The position numbers and the translations under genes were made by a program. A DNA stretch of 64,000 nucleotides from Fen-1245 sp963835535 (GTDB lineage Bacteria; Gemmatimonadota; Gemmatimonadetes; Gemmatimonadales; JACORV01). The stretch spans positions 372,001 through 436,000 of the forward strand of contig CAWIFL010000005.1 in NCBI GenBank assembly GCA_963835535.1. Reading direction: 5' to 3'. The notes below the pieces were generated by a model, which saw only the letters and a program-made list of their open reading frames with translations, searched no databases and was not told the origin of the DNA. Positions within the stretch are counted from its first letter, which is position 1, and each line of letters starts with the position of its first letter. Shown one piece after another: positions 34,412 through 43,446 of the stretch.

Positions 34412-37400
34412 CTACGGCTTGCCGGCCCGGCTCTGGTCCCACTGCGTGCGGGTGAGGAGGCGAATCGGCTGGAGCTGCCGCGCGGTCAGCGCGGCGTCGA
34501 TGCCCTCCAGGTCCCGGGCGGCCCACGCGTCGAAGCCCTTCATCACGTCGGAGAGCTCGCGCGCGATCGCGCCCGCGCGCTGGACCTGCGTCTGCTCCGG
34601 CGGGCCCTCGTACCCCACGATGGTACCGTAGAGGTCCGAGAGGTCCTCGCGCAGCCGCTGTTCGCCGGTGATCATCCCGCCTTCCTTCGTGGCGACGATC
34701 TTCTTCTTCAGGCTGTCCGCCACGCCGGAGGCGGCGCGGAGCCGCGCCGCCAGGGTATCGCCCGCCGGCAGGCGCGCGGCCCGCGCGCCGAGCGCCGCGA
34801 TGGCGCCGTTGATCCTGTCCACGTCGAACGTCATGTCCGTGAGCAGCGCCGCGAGCCGGCGGGCCAGGGCCAGCTGGTTGCGGCGGTCCACCGCCGTGTG
34901 CCTGGAGCGCGGGTCCGCCACGATGGTGAGCTTCGTGGTGTACACGGCCGTGTCACGCGTCATCCGGACCGTGTAGACGCCGGGCAGGAGCCGCGGCCCG
35001 ACGGCGGCACCCCCCGCGGCGGTGGCGGCCGGCGGCGCCGGGGGCGGCTTGAGCCGCTCGCCCCAGGTCACCCGGCTGATGCCCCGCCGCTCGCTCACCG
35101 GCACGGTGCCGGCCTGCTGTCCGGCGGGATCCAGCACCTCGATCTTCATGTCGCCGAAGATGTGGCGCCGCCGCTGGTAATAGGTGATGACCGCGTCGTC
35201 CGTCGGGTTGGGCCCCACGAACGTCGCGTCGCCGTTGGACCAGCCGCCGCCCGCGGGCAGCCGCTGCTGCTGCGGCATCGCCTGCAGGAACACCACGTCC
35301 TTCTCCAGCGCCGCCGGCGTCAGCGAGCGCAGCGGCGAGATGTCGTCCACGATCCAGATGCCGCGGCCGTGGGTCGCGATCACCAGGTCGTTGTCGCGCG
35401 GCTGGATCACCAGGTCGCGCACCGCCACGTCCGGCAGATTGCCGCCCTTGTAGTGCGCCCAGCTCTCCCCGCCGTCCAGCGAGACGTACAGCCCGAACTC
35501 CGTCCCGAGGAACAGCAGCCTCCGGTCGACCACGTCCTCCTTGATCACGTGCGCGTAGCCGCGCACCGGAGCGTCCGCCGCGATCAGCGGCGTCCAGGTC
35601 CGGCCGTAATCGGTGGTCTTGTACGCGTACGGCTGCAGGTCGCCGAAGGTGTGCCGGTCGAACGTGGCGTACGCGGTGCCGGCGTCGAAGTGCCCGGCCT
35701 CGATGGAGGTCACCCAGCTGTTCGCCGGCAGCCCCTCGATGTCGTCCACGAGGTTGGTCCAGCTCTTCCCGCCGTCGCGCGTGAGCTGGAGGTTGCCGTC
35801 GTCGGTGCCCACCCAGATCACGTTCGGGTTCTTCGGCGACTCGGCGACGGCGTAGATCGTGGTGTAGGTCTCCGCCGAGGAGTTGTCCACCGTCACGCCG
35901 CCGGACTTCTCCTGCTGCTGCTTCGTGGTGTCGTTGGTCGTCAGGTCCGGCGAGATCTTCTGCCAGGTCTGCCCGTGGTCGCGCGAGCGGAACAGGAACT
36001 GCGCGCCGATGTAGACCACGCCCCGCTGGGTCGGGCTGACCGCGATGGGCGTGTTCCAGTTCCAGCGCAGCTTCGGCTCGCCGTAGGCCTGCAGGGGCTG
36101 GATGCTGCGCGTCTCGTGCGTCCTGCGGTTGACGCGGCCGATCGAGCCGCCCTGCGCCTCCGTGTAGATGTAGTCGGGGTCCGACGTGTCCACCCAGGTC
36201 CAGAAGCCGTCGCCGCCGTAGATGTTCTCCCACTGGGCGTTCGCGATGCCGCCGGGGAACGACGAGGTCCCGATCCAGTCGCTGTTGTCCTGCAGGCCGC
36301 CGTACACGTGGTACGGCCGGTCGTTGTCCACGCTGACGTGGTAGAACTGCGAGATCGGCAGGTTGTCGCCCTTCCACCACTTGTTGCCGGCGTCGTAGCT
36401 GTACCAGATGCCGCCGTCGTCGCCCGTGATCAGGTGGTCGGGGTTCTGCGGGTCCACCCACACGTCATGGTGGTCGCCGTGCGTCCCCCCGCTGATGTCG
36501 CTGAAGCTCGCCCCGCCGTTGGTGCTGACGATCAGGCCGAGGTCGGGCTTGTACACCCGGTTCTCGTTGGTCGGGTCCACGATGAGGTTGGCGAAGTAGA
36601 ACGGCCGCCAGATCATCAGCTGGCTGCGGTCGCGCATCTGCCAGGTGCGGCCGCCGTCGTCCGAGCGGTACAGCGCGTTGAGCGGGGGCACCGCCTCGAT
36701 GAGGGCGTACACCACGTCGGGCTTCGAGGGCGCCACCGTCACGGCCACGCGGCCCCACGGCTTCGGGGGCAGGCCCTGGGCGCTGTGCTCGTCGAGCTCC
36801 GTCCAGGTCGCGCCGCCGTCGCTGCTCTTGAAGAGCCCGCTGGCGCTCGGCGCCTGGGCGCTGTCGCCGCCGGAGCGGAACGTCCACCCCTTGCGGCGGA
36901 AGTCCCACATCCCGGCGTACACCGTCTGCGGGTGCTGCGGGTCCATGGACATCATCGAGCAGCCGGTGGACGCGTTGCCGCCCTTCAGGACCTGCGTCCA
37001 CGTCTGGCCGCCGTCCGTCGTCTTGTAGACGCCGCGGTCCCAGCTGTCGCTCCACAGCTTGCCGGGCACGCAGGCGTAGACGGTGTTCGGGGCGGTGGGG
37101 TCCACCAGGATCCTGGCGATGCGCTCGGAGTTCTGGAGCCCGAGGTGCGTCCAGTTGTCGCCGCCGTCGGTGGACTTGTAGATCCCGTCGCCGACGGAGA
37201 CGCTGTTGCGCGTCCACACCTCGCCCGTGCCCACCCAGACGACCTTCGGGTTGGTCGGATCGACGGTGATCGCGCCGATGGACTGCACGTCCTGCTTGTC
37301 GAAGACCGGCTTGTAGGTCGTGCCGCCGTTCACCGACTTCCACACGCCGCCGCTGGCGGCGCCGACGTAGATGGTGAGGCGCTGGCCCTCGTGCACCGCC

Positions 37401-37573
37401 GCGACGGCCGCCACGCGGCCGCTCATCGTGGCGGAGCCGATGTTGCGGGCTCCGAGGCCGGAGATCGTCTCCGAGTCGGCGCGGACCGTCGCAGGCGTCT
37501 GCGCGGGCAGTGCCGCCGCGACGCACAGGGTGAGCGCAGCCGCGGAGCAGGGAATCAGGTTGCGTGTCGTCAT
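34412..37573 (-). CDS. VPS10/BNR-repeat exported protein
   Basis: 1053 aa with a signal peptide (CSAAALTLCVAAALPAQ). A long ten-blade-type propeller of sortilin/BNR repeats follows, with many Asp-box motifs (S-x-D-x-G-x-x-W: KSTDGGDNWTHLG, KTTDGGQTWTQVL, RSDDGGRTWQM, YVSLDGGESWAHY). The C-terminal ~300 residues are helical (RRNQLALARRLAALLTDM). Although often annotated as glycosyl hydrolase, no sialidase active site is evident, so binding or sortilin-like function is as likely. ATG 37573 overlaps the stop of the upstream gene by 4 nt, so the two are translationally coupled. Confidence 0.88.
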   Translation of the reverse strand: MTTRNLIPCSAAALTLCVAAALPAQTPATVRADSETISGLGARNIGSATMSGRVAAVAAVHEGQRLTIYVGAASGGVWKSVNGGTTYKPVFDKQDVQSIGAITVDPTNPKVVWVGTGEVWTRNSVSVGDGIYKSTDGGDNWTHLGLQNSERIARILVDPTAPNTVYACVPGKLWSDSWDRGVYKTTDGGQTWTQVLKGGNASTGCSMMSMDPQHPQTVYAGMWDFRRKGWTFRSGGDSAQAPSASGLFKSSDGGATWTELDEHSAQGLPPKPWGRVAVTVAPSKPDVVYALIEAVPPLNALYRSDDGGRTWQMRDRSQLMIWRPFYFANLIVDPTNENRVYKPDLGLIVSTNGGASFSDISGGTHGDHHDVWVDPQNPDHLITGDDGGIWYSYDAGNKWWKGDNLPISQFYHVSVDNDRPYHVYGGLQDNSDWIGTSSFPGGIANAQWENIYGGDGFWTWVDTSDPDYIYTEAQGGSIGRVNRRTHETRSIQPLQAYGEPKLRWNWNTPIAVSPTQRGVVYIGAQFLFRSRDHGQTWQKISPDLTTNDTTKQQQEKSGGVTVDNSSAETYTTIYAVAESPKNPNVIWVGTDDGNLQLTRDGGKSWTNLVDDIEGLPANSWVTSIEAGHFDAGTAYATFDRHTFGDLQPYAYKTTDYGRTWTPLIAADAPVRGYAHVIKEDVVDRRLLFLGTEFGLYVSLDGGESWAHYKGGNLPDVAVRDLVIQPRDNDLVIATHGRGIWIVDDISPLRSLTPAALEKDVVFLQAMPQQQRLPAGGGWSNGDATFVGPNPTDDAVITYYQRRRHIFGDMKIEVLDPAGQQAGTVPVSERRGISRVTWGERLKPPPAPPAATAAGGAAVGPRLLPGVYTVRMTRDTAVYTTKLTIVADPRSRHTAVDRRNQLALARRLAALLTDMTFDVDRINGAIAALGARAARLPAGDTLAARLRAASGVADSLKKKIVATKEGGMITGEQRLREDLSDLYGTIVGYEGPPEQTQVQRAGAIARELSDVMKGFDAWAARDLEGIDAALTARQLQPIRLLTRTQWDQSRAGKP

Positions 37574-38352
37574 TGTCCGTTCCTCCCGGCCGGCTTCACC
37601 GCGCCGGGCGTCTGTGCCGGCGCCGCCGGCGCCGCCGGCTGTGCGAAGCGGGCGTCGTCGATCGGGACGTTGGCCTCGATGCTGTCGTAGGTGACCTTGC
37701 CTCCTTCGCTGCCCCCCAGCGCGCGGCTCTCGATCGAAAACGGCAGGTACCAGCCGGCGACGGCTTTGTAGTTGCCGAGCACCGTCTCGTAGGACTGCTC
37801 GGCGCCGCGGATCGTCCGCCGGACCTCGACCTTGATCGGGACGCAGTAGTCGGTATCCAGGAAGTAGGTGTAGGAGTCGCCGTTCGTGAGCGTGACCTTG
37901 AGCTTGTAGACGTCGGTGCCTTCGAACTGATCGGTGCCCTGGTACTCGACGTGGTTCCCCTTCTGCTGGTAGTTGACCAGCGGCTCGTCGAAGTCGGCGT
38001 CCTCCACCATCCCGCGCAGCTCGTCTTCGCCGAGCGCCTCGGCGTCCTTCTTGCCCTGGAACGGCGAGATCTTCCACCCCGCCTGGCCGTCGTAGGCCAC
38101 GATCTGCGTCATCCCGACGATCGTGAACTCCTCGCGCACCTTGTTGGGGCGTTTGTTCTCCTGGACCACCACCGCCTCGAACCCACCGCCGCTCGTGACC
38201 TTCCCGACCCGTCGCAGCGTCTGCACGGCCTGGATGTGGTCCATCCCGCCGATGGTCCGGAGGTAGCGGGCGATGATCGAGTCGGCCGTCTGGGCCGACA
38301 GCGGCGCTCCGAAGAGCGCCACCGCGGCCAGCGTCGACAGCACGCTCCGCAT
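37570..38352 (-). CDS. LolA-like outer-membrane lipoprotein-sorting family protein
   Basis: A 260-aa exported protein (signal MRSVLSTLAAVALFGAPLSAQ). The body is a LolA/LolB-like half-barrel: ADSIIARYLRTIGGMDHIQAVQTLRRVGK, AYDGQAGWKISPFQG, then YKLKVTLTNGDSYTYFLD...PIKVEV. The C-terminal tail is Pro/Ala-rich. In this family it binds lipids or lipoproteins in the periplasm. It is coupled to the VPS10-like gene by a 4-nt overlap, so the two probably act together at the envelope. Confidence 0.83.
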   Translation of the reverse strand: MRSVLSTLAAVALFGAPLSAQTADSIIARYLRTIGGMDHIQAVQTLRRVGKVTSGGGFEAVVVQENKRPNKVREEFTIVGMTQIVAYDGQAGWKISPFQGKKDAEALGEDELRGMVEDADFDEPLVNYQQKGNHVEYQGTDQFEGTDVYKLKVTLTNGDSYTYFLDTDYCVPIKVEVRRTIRGAEQSYETVLGNYKAVAGWYLPFSIESRALGGSEGGKVTYDSIEANVPIDDARFAQPAAPAAPAQTPGAVKPAGRNGQ

Positions 38353-38510
38353 GGATGTCTCCTCTTTGGTGAAGGGACTCGGATTCGACCGACGTGATCT
38401 TACGGGTGGCGGGCCCGGGCCACTAGGGCGCGGGCCGGGGCCGGCCGGGAACCTCCGGGGGTTGATAGGTGGTACCAGTTGAATTCCGGAGCCGTCGCCG
38501 TGGAGGTACA

Positions 38511-39437
38511 GTGTCTCTGAGACCGGTCAAGCGCATCATCCAGTCCCGCCCCACCCTCGAGGGCGCGGGGGTCAAGCTCCGCCGCGCCTTCGGCTTCGGG
38601 GCCACGGGGGACTTCGACCCGTTCCTCCTGCTCGACGACTTCCGCAACGAGCATCCCGAGGACTACCTGGCGGGCTTCCCCTGGCATCCGCACCGGGGCA
38701 TCGAGACGATCACCTACGTGCTGGCCGGCTCGGTGAGCCACGGCGACAGCCTCGGCAACAGCGGGACGATGGGCGCGGGCGACGTGCAGTGGATGACGGC
38801 CGGCAGCGGGATCCTGCACCAGGAGATGCCGAAAGGGGACCCGAACGGGCGGATGCACGGCTTCCAGCTGTGGGCCAACCTCCCCCGGACGCTCAAGATG
38901 ACCGACCCGCGCTACCAGGACGTCGCGGCGAAGGACATCCCCGAGGTGACCGACGACGACGGGACGCGCGTCCGGGTCGTGTGCGGGTCGTTCTGGGGGA
39001 AGACGGGGCCGGTGGACGGCGTCGCCGCCGATCCGCGCTATCTCGACGTCTCGGTGCCGGCGCTCAAGCAGAAGCGGCTCCCGGTGTCGCTCAACGACAA
39101 CGCGTTCGCCTACGTGTTCGAGGGCAGCGGCGACTTCCGCGACGCGTCGGATCCGCGCGGCGTGCTCACCGACCGGGTGGGGGGGGGCGGCGCCTCGGAC
39201 GGCGAGCCCGTGCTCGAGGCGGCGGGCAACCGATCGCTGGTCCTGTTCGACAAGGGGGACGAGGTGACGGTGCGGGCGGGGGCGGAGGGGATCCGGTTCC
39301 TCCTGGTCTCCGGCCAGCCGATCCAGGAGCCCGTAGCGTGGATGGGACCCATCGTGATGAACACCGAGGACGAGCTGCGGCGCGCCTACGCCGAGCTGCA
39401 CGCCGGCACGTTCATCAAGCACGGGGCGGCGCGCTGA
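38511..39437 (+). CDS. Pirin family protein (bicupin)
   Basis: A 308-aa iron-binding bicupin. GTG 38511 is preferred because GGAGG lies 5 bases upstream; the frame is open further left. Metal ligands match pirin: HPHRG (two His, ~56-58), ILHQE (His and Glu, ~101-103). Motifs FGFGATGDFDPFLLLDDF and GFPWHPHRGIETITYVL identify the family. Some pirins have quercetinase activity or act as redox sensors; the role here is not determined. It is divergent from the LolA-like gene. Confidence 0.92.
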   Translation: MSLRPVKRIIQSRPTLEGAGVKLRRAFGFGATGDFDPFLLLDDFRNEHPEDYLAGFPWHPHRGIETITYVLAGSVSHGDSLGNSGTMGAGDVQWMTAGSGILHQEMPKGDPNGRMHGFQLWANLPRTLKMTDPRYQDVAAKDIPEVTDDDGTRVRVVCGSFWGKTGPVDGVAADPRYLDVSVPALKQKRLPVSLNDNAFAYVFEGSGDFRDASDPRGVLTDRVGGGGASDGEPVLEAAGNRSLVLFDKGDEVTVRAGAEGIRFLLVSGQPIQEPVAWMGPIVMNTEDELRRAYAELHAGTFIKHGAAR

Positions 39438-39457
39438 CGCGCAACTGATCGAGCGCG

Positions 39458-40441
39458 CTACCCCGCCCGGTAGGCGCGGGCGATGAGCAGGAGCGCCAGC
39501 AGGTAGGACGCGAACATTCCGGCGAGGTAGACCTTCGCCCGCGCCGACGAGCCGCGGAATTCCCGCCACGCGAAGACGCCCCACAGCGCCGCGACCATCG
39601 GCGAGGCCTGGCCGATCGCGTAGGAGATGGCGACGCCGACCAGGCTCGCGGCCACGAGGTTGAAGACCGTCCCGACGCCCCAGACGATCCCTCCCGCAAG
39701 CCCCAGCAGGTGGTATGTCGCGGGCGCCGTCCGGTACCCGGAGAAGTCGACCGGCGTGCCCGCCAGCGGGCGGCGCATCAACGCGGTGTTGAACACGAAG
39801 CAGCAGGCCAGCGCCCCGAGCGTGAACAGCACGGCCACCGTGTAGGGCGTCAGCGGCCGGGCGGCCGTCATCGCGCGCGTCACGAACGGCGCCCAGACGC
39901 CCATCAGCACGCCCGAAACCACGCAGACCACCACGCCCTTGCGGCCCGCCGCGCGGCCGGGCGACTGCAGCTGGCCGTACGCCTTACCGATCAGGATCAC
40001 CGCGAGCACGGCCATCGCGACGCCGGCCCCCAGCAGCGCCGCGCTCCCCTTGGGCTGGATCGCGTAGCTCAGCAGGACGCCCTCGACCAGGGCGATGCCG
40101 ATCGCGATGGGGTACGCGACCGCGAGGCCGACCAGGCCGATGCCCGCGATCAGCAGGAAGTTGGCGACGTTGAAGATGAAGCCCGCGATGGCGGCCCAGG
40201 CCAGATTGGCGGGCGCGGCGGAGCGCAGGTTGGCGAGGAACGCCGTCTCGCCGCCGCCGACGCTCCCCATCGTGAAGGCGAGCACGAGGGAGATCAGGAC
40301 GATCCCGACGGCGTAATCCCAGTAGTACAGCTCGAAGCGATAGGTGCCGGTGAACTTCATCGTGTTCGCGAATGAGCCCCAGCAGATGGTGCTGAGCACG
40401 GTCATGGCGAGCGCGAGGCCGAACGTGTGCGGAACGAACAT
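39458..40441 (-). CDS. GRP/DMT-superfamily sugar transporter (RbsU-like)
   Basis: A 327-aa inner-membrane protein with ten hydrophobic helices, starting MFVPHTFGLALAMTVLSTICWGSFANTMK. The residues LSTICWGSFANTMK in TM1 and GLAVAYPIAIGIALVEG in TM4 are of the glucose/ribose porter family. ATG 40441 overlaps the ribokinase stop by one base (TGATG). The pairing with a ribokinase suggests uptake of ribose or a similar sugar, as with RbsU-RbsK in lactobacilli; the substrate is inferred. Confidence 0.82.
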   Translation of the reverse strand: MFVPHTFGLALAMTVLSTICWGSFANTMKFTGTYRFELYYWDYAVGIVLISLVLAFTMGSVGGGETAFLANLRSAAPANLAWAAIAGFIFNVANFLLIAGIGLVGLAVAYPIAIGIALVEGVLLSYAIQPKGSAALLGAGVAMAVLAVILIGKAYGQLQSPGRAAGRKGVVVCVVSGVLMGVWAPFVTRAMTAARPLTPYTVAVLFTLGALACCFVFNTALMRRPLAGTPVDFSGYRTAPATYHLLGLAGGIVWGVGTVFNLVAASLVGVAISYAIGQASPMVAALWGVFAWREFRGSSARAKVYLAGMFASYLLALLLIARAYRAG

Positions 40442-41373
40442 CAGCGGATCCTCCGCAGCAGCGCGTCCACCTCGGAGCGGTGGGGCATGGACGGGGCGGT
40501 GCCGTGGCGCGTGACCGAGATCCCGGCGACGGCGCAGCCGAAGCGGGTGGCCGCCACGACGTCCATCCCCTCGGCGAGCGCCATCGCCAGGCCGCCGTTG
40601 AACGCGTCGCCGGCGCCGGTGGTCTCCACCGCGGGGCCGGCGTCCACCGCCGGCACGTGCTGCGTGACCTCGGGCGTCCTGACCAGCGCGCCGTTCGCTC
40701 CGAGGGTGACGATCACGGCGCGCGCTCCGCGTCCGAGCAGGGTGGAGGCCGCGCGCTCGGCGTCGGCGAGGCTCGTCACGGGCGCGCCGACGAGCGTCGC
40801 CGCCTCGCTCTCGTTCGGCGTGAGGTAGTCGCACAGAGGGTAGATGCCGTCGGGGAGCGGCAGGCCGGGCGCGGGATTCAGGATCGTCCGCACGCCGAGG
40901 CTGCCCGCGAGCCGCAGGGCGTGATGCACGACGTCGAGGGGGGACTCGAGCTGCGTCAGGAACACGGCCGATTCGGCGATGGCGGCGCGCGCCTGATCCA
41001 CCTCTGCGGCGGTGAGCAGCAGGCCGGAGCCGGGAACCACGACGATCGCGTTGTCGCCCGAGGTTTCGTTGACGACGATCGAGGCGGCGCCAGTCGGCCG
41101 GTCGCCCGTCTCGAAGACGAACCGGGCGTCGATCTTCTCCTCCTGCCAGGTGCGACGCGCGAGGTCGGCGAACGCGTCGCGGCCGAGCTTGGAGATGAAG
41201 CACACCCGGGCGCCGAGCCGCGCGGCGGCCACCGCCTGGTTGGAGCCCTTGCCCCCGGGGCCCAGCAGGAAGCCGGAGCCGAGGATGGTCTGGCCCCACA
41301 CCGGCAGCTGCGCGGTGCGGAAGGCGAGGTCGGTGATGAAGCTCCCCATGACGGCAATCCGCCGTTCCGGCAT
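40441..41373 (-). CDS. rbsK: Ribokinase (PfkB family)
   Basis: A 310-aa sugar kinase. Motifs: GSFITDLAFRT at the N-terminus, GPGGKGSNQAVAAARLGA (PfkB signature 1, ~38-55), NPAPGLPLPD, and DAGPAVETTGAGDAFNGG (signature 2 with catalytic Asp, ~240-257). GGAGG lies 6 bases before ATG 41373. It phosphorylates ribose to ribose-5-phosphate, probably on sugar imported by the adjacent permease. Confidence 0.9.
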   Translation of the reverse strand: MPERRIAVMGSFITDLAFRTAQLPVWGQTILGSGFLLGPGGKGSNQAVAAARLGARVCFISKLGRDAFADLARRTWQEEKIDARFVFETGDRPTGAASIVVNETSGDNAIVVVPGSGLLLTAAEVDQARAAIAESAVFLTQLESPLDVVHHALRLAGSLGVRTILNPAPGLPLPDGIYPLCDYLTPNESEAATLVGAPVTSLADAERAASTLLGRGARAVIVTLGANGALVRTPEVTQHVPAVDAGPAVETTGAGDAFNGGLAMALAEGMDVVAATRFGCAVAGISVTRHGTAPSMPHRSEVDALLRRIR

Positions 41374-41384
41374 GCGCGTCCTCC

Positions 41385-42653
41385 TCAGCTCCAGAAGCGG
41401 GAGATGGTGTAGATCCCCAGGCCGACCAGGCCGCCTACCAGCGTGCCGTTGATGCGGACGAACTGCAAGTCGCGGCCGACGGCCAGCTCGAAGCGCCGGC
41501 TCGTGGCCTCGGGGTCCCACCCGGCGACGGTCTGGGCGATGAAGTCCCCGATCTCGGGGCGGTACTGCTCGACCGCCGAGGCTACGAGGTCGGTCACCAG
41601 GTCGTTGATCTGTTCCAGGAGGCGCTCGTTCGTGGCCAGCGCGGCGCCGAACGCGGCGATGCCGCTCTCGAGCGGCCCCGGCGCGGCGCCCTCCGCGCGC
41701 GTGGCGTAGCGGCCGATGGCGCCGCGCATGGTCTCCCACAGCCGGCCGGACAGCTCCGCCGCGGCCGGATCGGCGAGCCAGGCGTTCTTGATCTCCTCGG
41801 CCCGCACGCTCGCCTCGGGCGAATGCTCGAGCCGGTCCACGAAGTCGCGCAGCGCGGCATCGAAGGTGGCGCGAATCGGATGGTGCGGATCGGTGCCGAT
41901 GTTGCGGAGCATCGTCTCGAAGGCAGTGACGATGCGCTGGTAGAGCAGGTCGTCCACGACCCCCGGGACCCACCAGGGGCTCTCCGAGCGGACCTGCTCC
42001 CGGATCAGCTCGCGGTTGTCGTGCACCGCCTGGGCGGCGAGGCGCACCGCTTCGTTCAGCAGCTCCTGGTGCCGGTTCCCGGCGAGGATGAGCTGCAGCG
42101 TCTGACCGAGCGCCGGAGCGGCCCGCACAGCCTTGAGCTGCGCGGTGACGCCCTGGCGCACCAGCGCTCCGACCTCGTCGTCCGGCAGCGTTTCCAGGGT
42201 CTTCGCGACGCCGCTCGCCACTTGCTGGGCGATCTGCCTGGTGTTCTCGACCTGGGAGAGCCACCGCGCCACGCGCTCGGCCGGATGAATGGACCGGACC
42301 TTGGCGGCGATGACGTCGCGCGAGAGGAAGTGGCTCTGCACGAAGGTGGCGAGCACGCGGCCGATCCGGTCCTTGCGCGTCGCGACGATGGCCGTGTGCG
42401 GGATCGGCAGGCCGAGGGGATGGCGGAAGAGGGCGGTGACGGCGAACCAGTCCGCGAGCCCGCCGACGAGGGAGGCCTCGGCGGTCGCGCGCACGTAACC
42501 GATCCAGGGGTAGCGGCCCTCGAGCGCGGAGGCCGCCGCGAAGACACCCGCTGCGGCGGCCAGGAGCCCCGTAGCTCTGCGCTTCATCGCGTCGAGCCGG
42601 TCCTGCCGCTCCGTGTCGTCGGGCCGCGACCAGAGGTCCGCCGGCGTGCTCAT
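41385..42653 (-). CDS. DUF445 (YjiN-like) membrane protein
   Basis: A 422-aa protein. An N-terminal membrane segment (GLLAAAAGVFAAASALEGRYPWIGYVRATAEASLVGGLADWFAVTALFRHPLG, split by GG) is followed by a long helical region and a C-terminal membrane helix (INGTLVGGLVGLGIYTISRFW). LADWFAVTALFR.PLG.PIPHTAI is diagnostic for DUF445. Function unknown. It lies 11 bp upstream of rbsK and may be cotranscribed. Confidence 0.88.
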   Translation of the reverse strand: MSTPADLWSRPDDTERQDRLDAMKRRATGLLAAAAGVFAAASALEGRYPWIGYVRATAEASLVGGLADWFAVTALFRHPLGLPIPHTAIVATRKDRIGRVLATFVQSHFLSRDVIAAKVRSIHPAERVARWLSQVENTRQIAQQVASGVAKTLETLPDDEVGALVRQGVTAQLKAVRAAPALGQTLQLILAGNRHQELLNEAVRLAAQAVHDNRELIREQVRSESPWWVPGVVDDLLYQRIVTAFETMLRNIGTDPHHPIRATFDAALRDFVDRLEHSPEASVRAEEIKNAWLADPAAAELSGRLWETMRGAIGRYATRAEGAAPGPLESGIAAFGAALATNERLLEQINDLVTDLVASAVEQYRPEIGDFIAQTVAGWDPEATSRRFELAVGRDLQFVRINGTLVGGLVGLGIYTISRFWS

Positions 42654-42813
42654 GGGCTCGTCTCCCGTGGCCTGTGCGCGTTCTCGCACGCTCGCCGCCG
42701 ATCAAGATAACGCTCCCGCGCCGACTTGGGTCTTGCGCGGCACCTGGCAGCCTACTGTTCTCGCCGCCTTCCAAACACACCGTAGCGGGTCTCAAACCAC
42801 TCATCGCGGGGGA
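42654..42813. other. Intergenic stretch upstream of DUF445
   Basis: Contains no supported gene; presumably holds the promoter of the minus-strand DUF445-rbsK-permease unit. Confidence 0.4.
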
Positions 42814-42951
42814 ATGCCGGACGTGGCGATCCCGCAGGTGGGAACGCTCGTCGGCCTGTGCGTGCCCGGAATGGGGATGCACTCGTTGCTGGCGTCGGAG
42901 CTGCATTCGACGGCGCTGTTCTCGGACTTCGCCGGAATGGGCACGAAGTAG
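42814..42951 (+). CDS. Possible 45-aa small protein
   Basis: ATG 42814 follows GGGGGA. The sequence is MPDVAIPQVGTLVGLC, VPGMGMHSLLASEL and HSTALFSDFAGMGTK, with clustered Met and His that could bind a metal. It may be a fragment of a larger domain. It converges on the PCuAC gene. Weak support. Confidence 0.3.
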   Translation: MPDVAIPQVGTLVGLCVPGMGMHSLLASELHSTALFSDFAGMGTK

Positions 42952-42966
42952 CCAGCACCGGGCCGT

Positions 42967-43446
42967 CTAGCGCATCGGGAGGTCGCTGATCGCTTCGGTG
43001 TAGGTGAGGAGGGGGGCTCGGACCGTGAGCGCGCCGTTCGGCTCGAAGCTGAGATGCAGCGTCACGGTGTCGCCGACGGCGAGCGACCTCCCGACACCCA
43101 CCAGCATCAGGTGATAGCTCCCCGGCACCAGCCGCAGGCGGCCGCCAGCCGGGATGTCGATCCCCGGCACGGTCTGCATCTGGCCGCCGATGTCGCGGTC
43201 GAGCCGGATCGACTCCGCCTCGGGCGAGGTCGCGCCGACCAGGGTCACCCTGGCGCCGCTCCGGTTCTCGATCACCATGAACACCGACGCCTGGGCGCGC
43301 GACGCCGGAACGGGCACGACCGCGTGGCTCACGGTGAGGTCGCCCTGCACGGCCGATCCCCCGCGCGAGGCGTGACAGCCCGCCGCGAGCACCAGCGCGG
43401 CCGCGGCGAGGGCGGCGCGCGGCGCGGCCGCCGCCGGACGCCTCAT
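42967..43446 (-). CDS. PCu(A)C-type copper chaperone lipoprotein
   Basis: A 159-aa lipoprotein (signal ...AALVLAAGC). The cupredoxin-like domain has ASVFMVIENRSGARVTLVGATSPEAE and the copper motif M-x21-H-x-M (QMQTV...SYHLM), although the first His of the classical H(M)x10M is absent. Such periplasmic chaperones deliver Cu(I) to cytochrome oxidase. ATG 43446 overlaps the dioxygenase stop by 4 nt. Confidence 0.85.
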   Translation of the reverse strand: MRRPAAAAPRAALAAAALVLAAGCHASRGGSAVQGDLTVSHAVVPVPASRAQASVFMVIENRSGARVTLVGATSPEAESIRLDRDIGGQMQTVPGIDIPAGGRLRLVPGSYHLMLVGVGRSLAVGDTVTLHLSFEPNGALTVRAPLLTYTEAISDLPMR

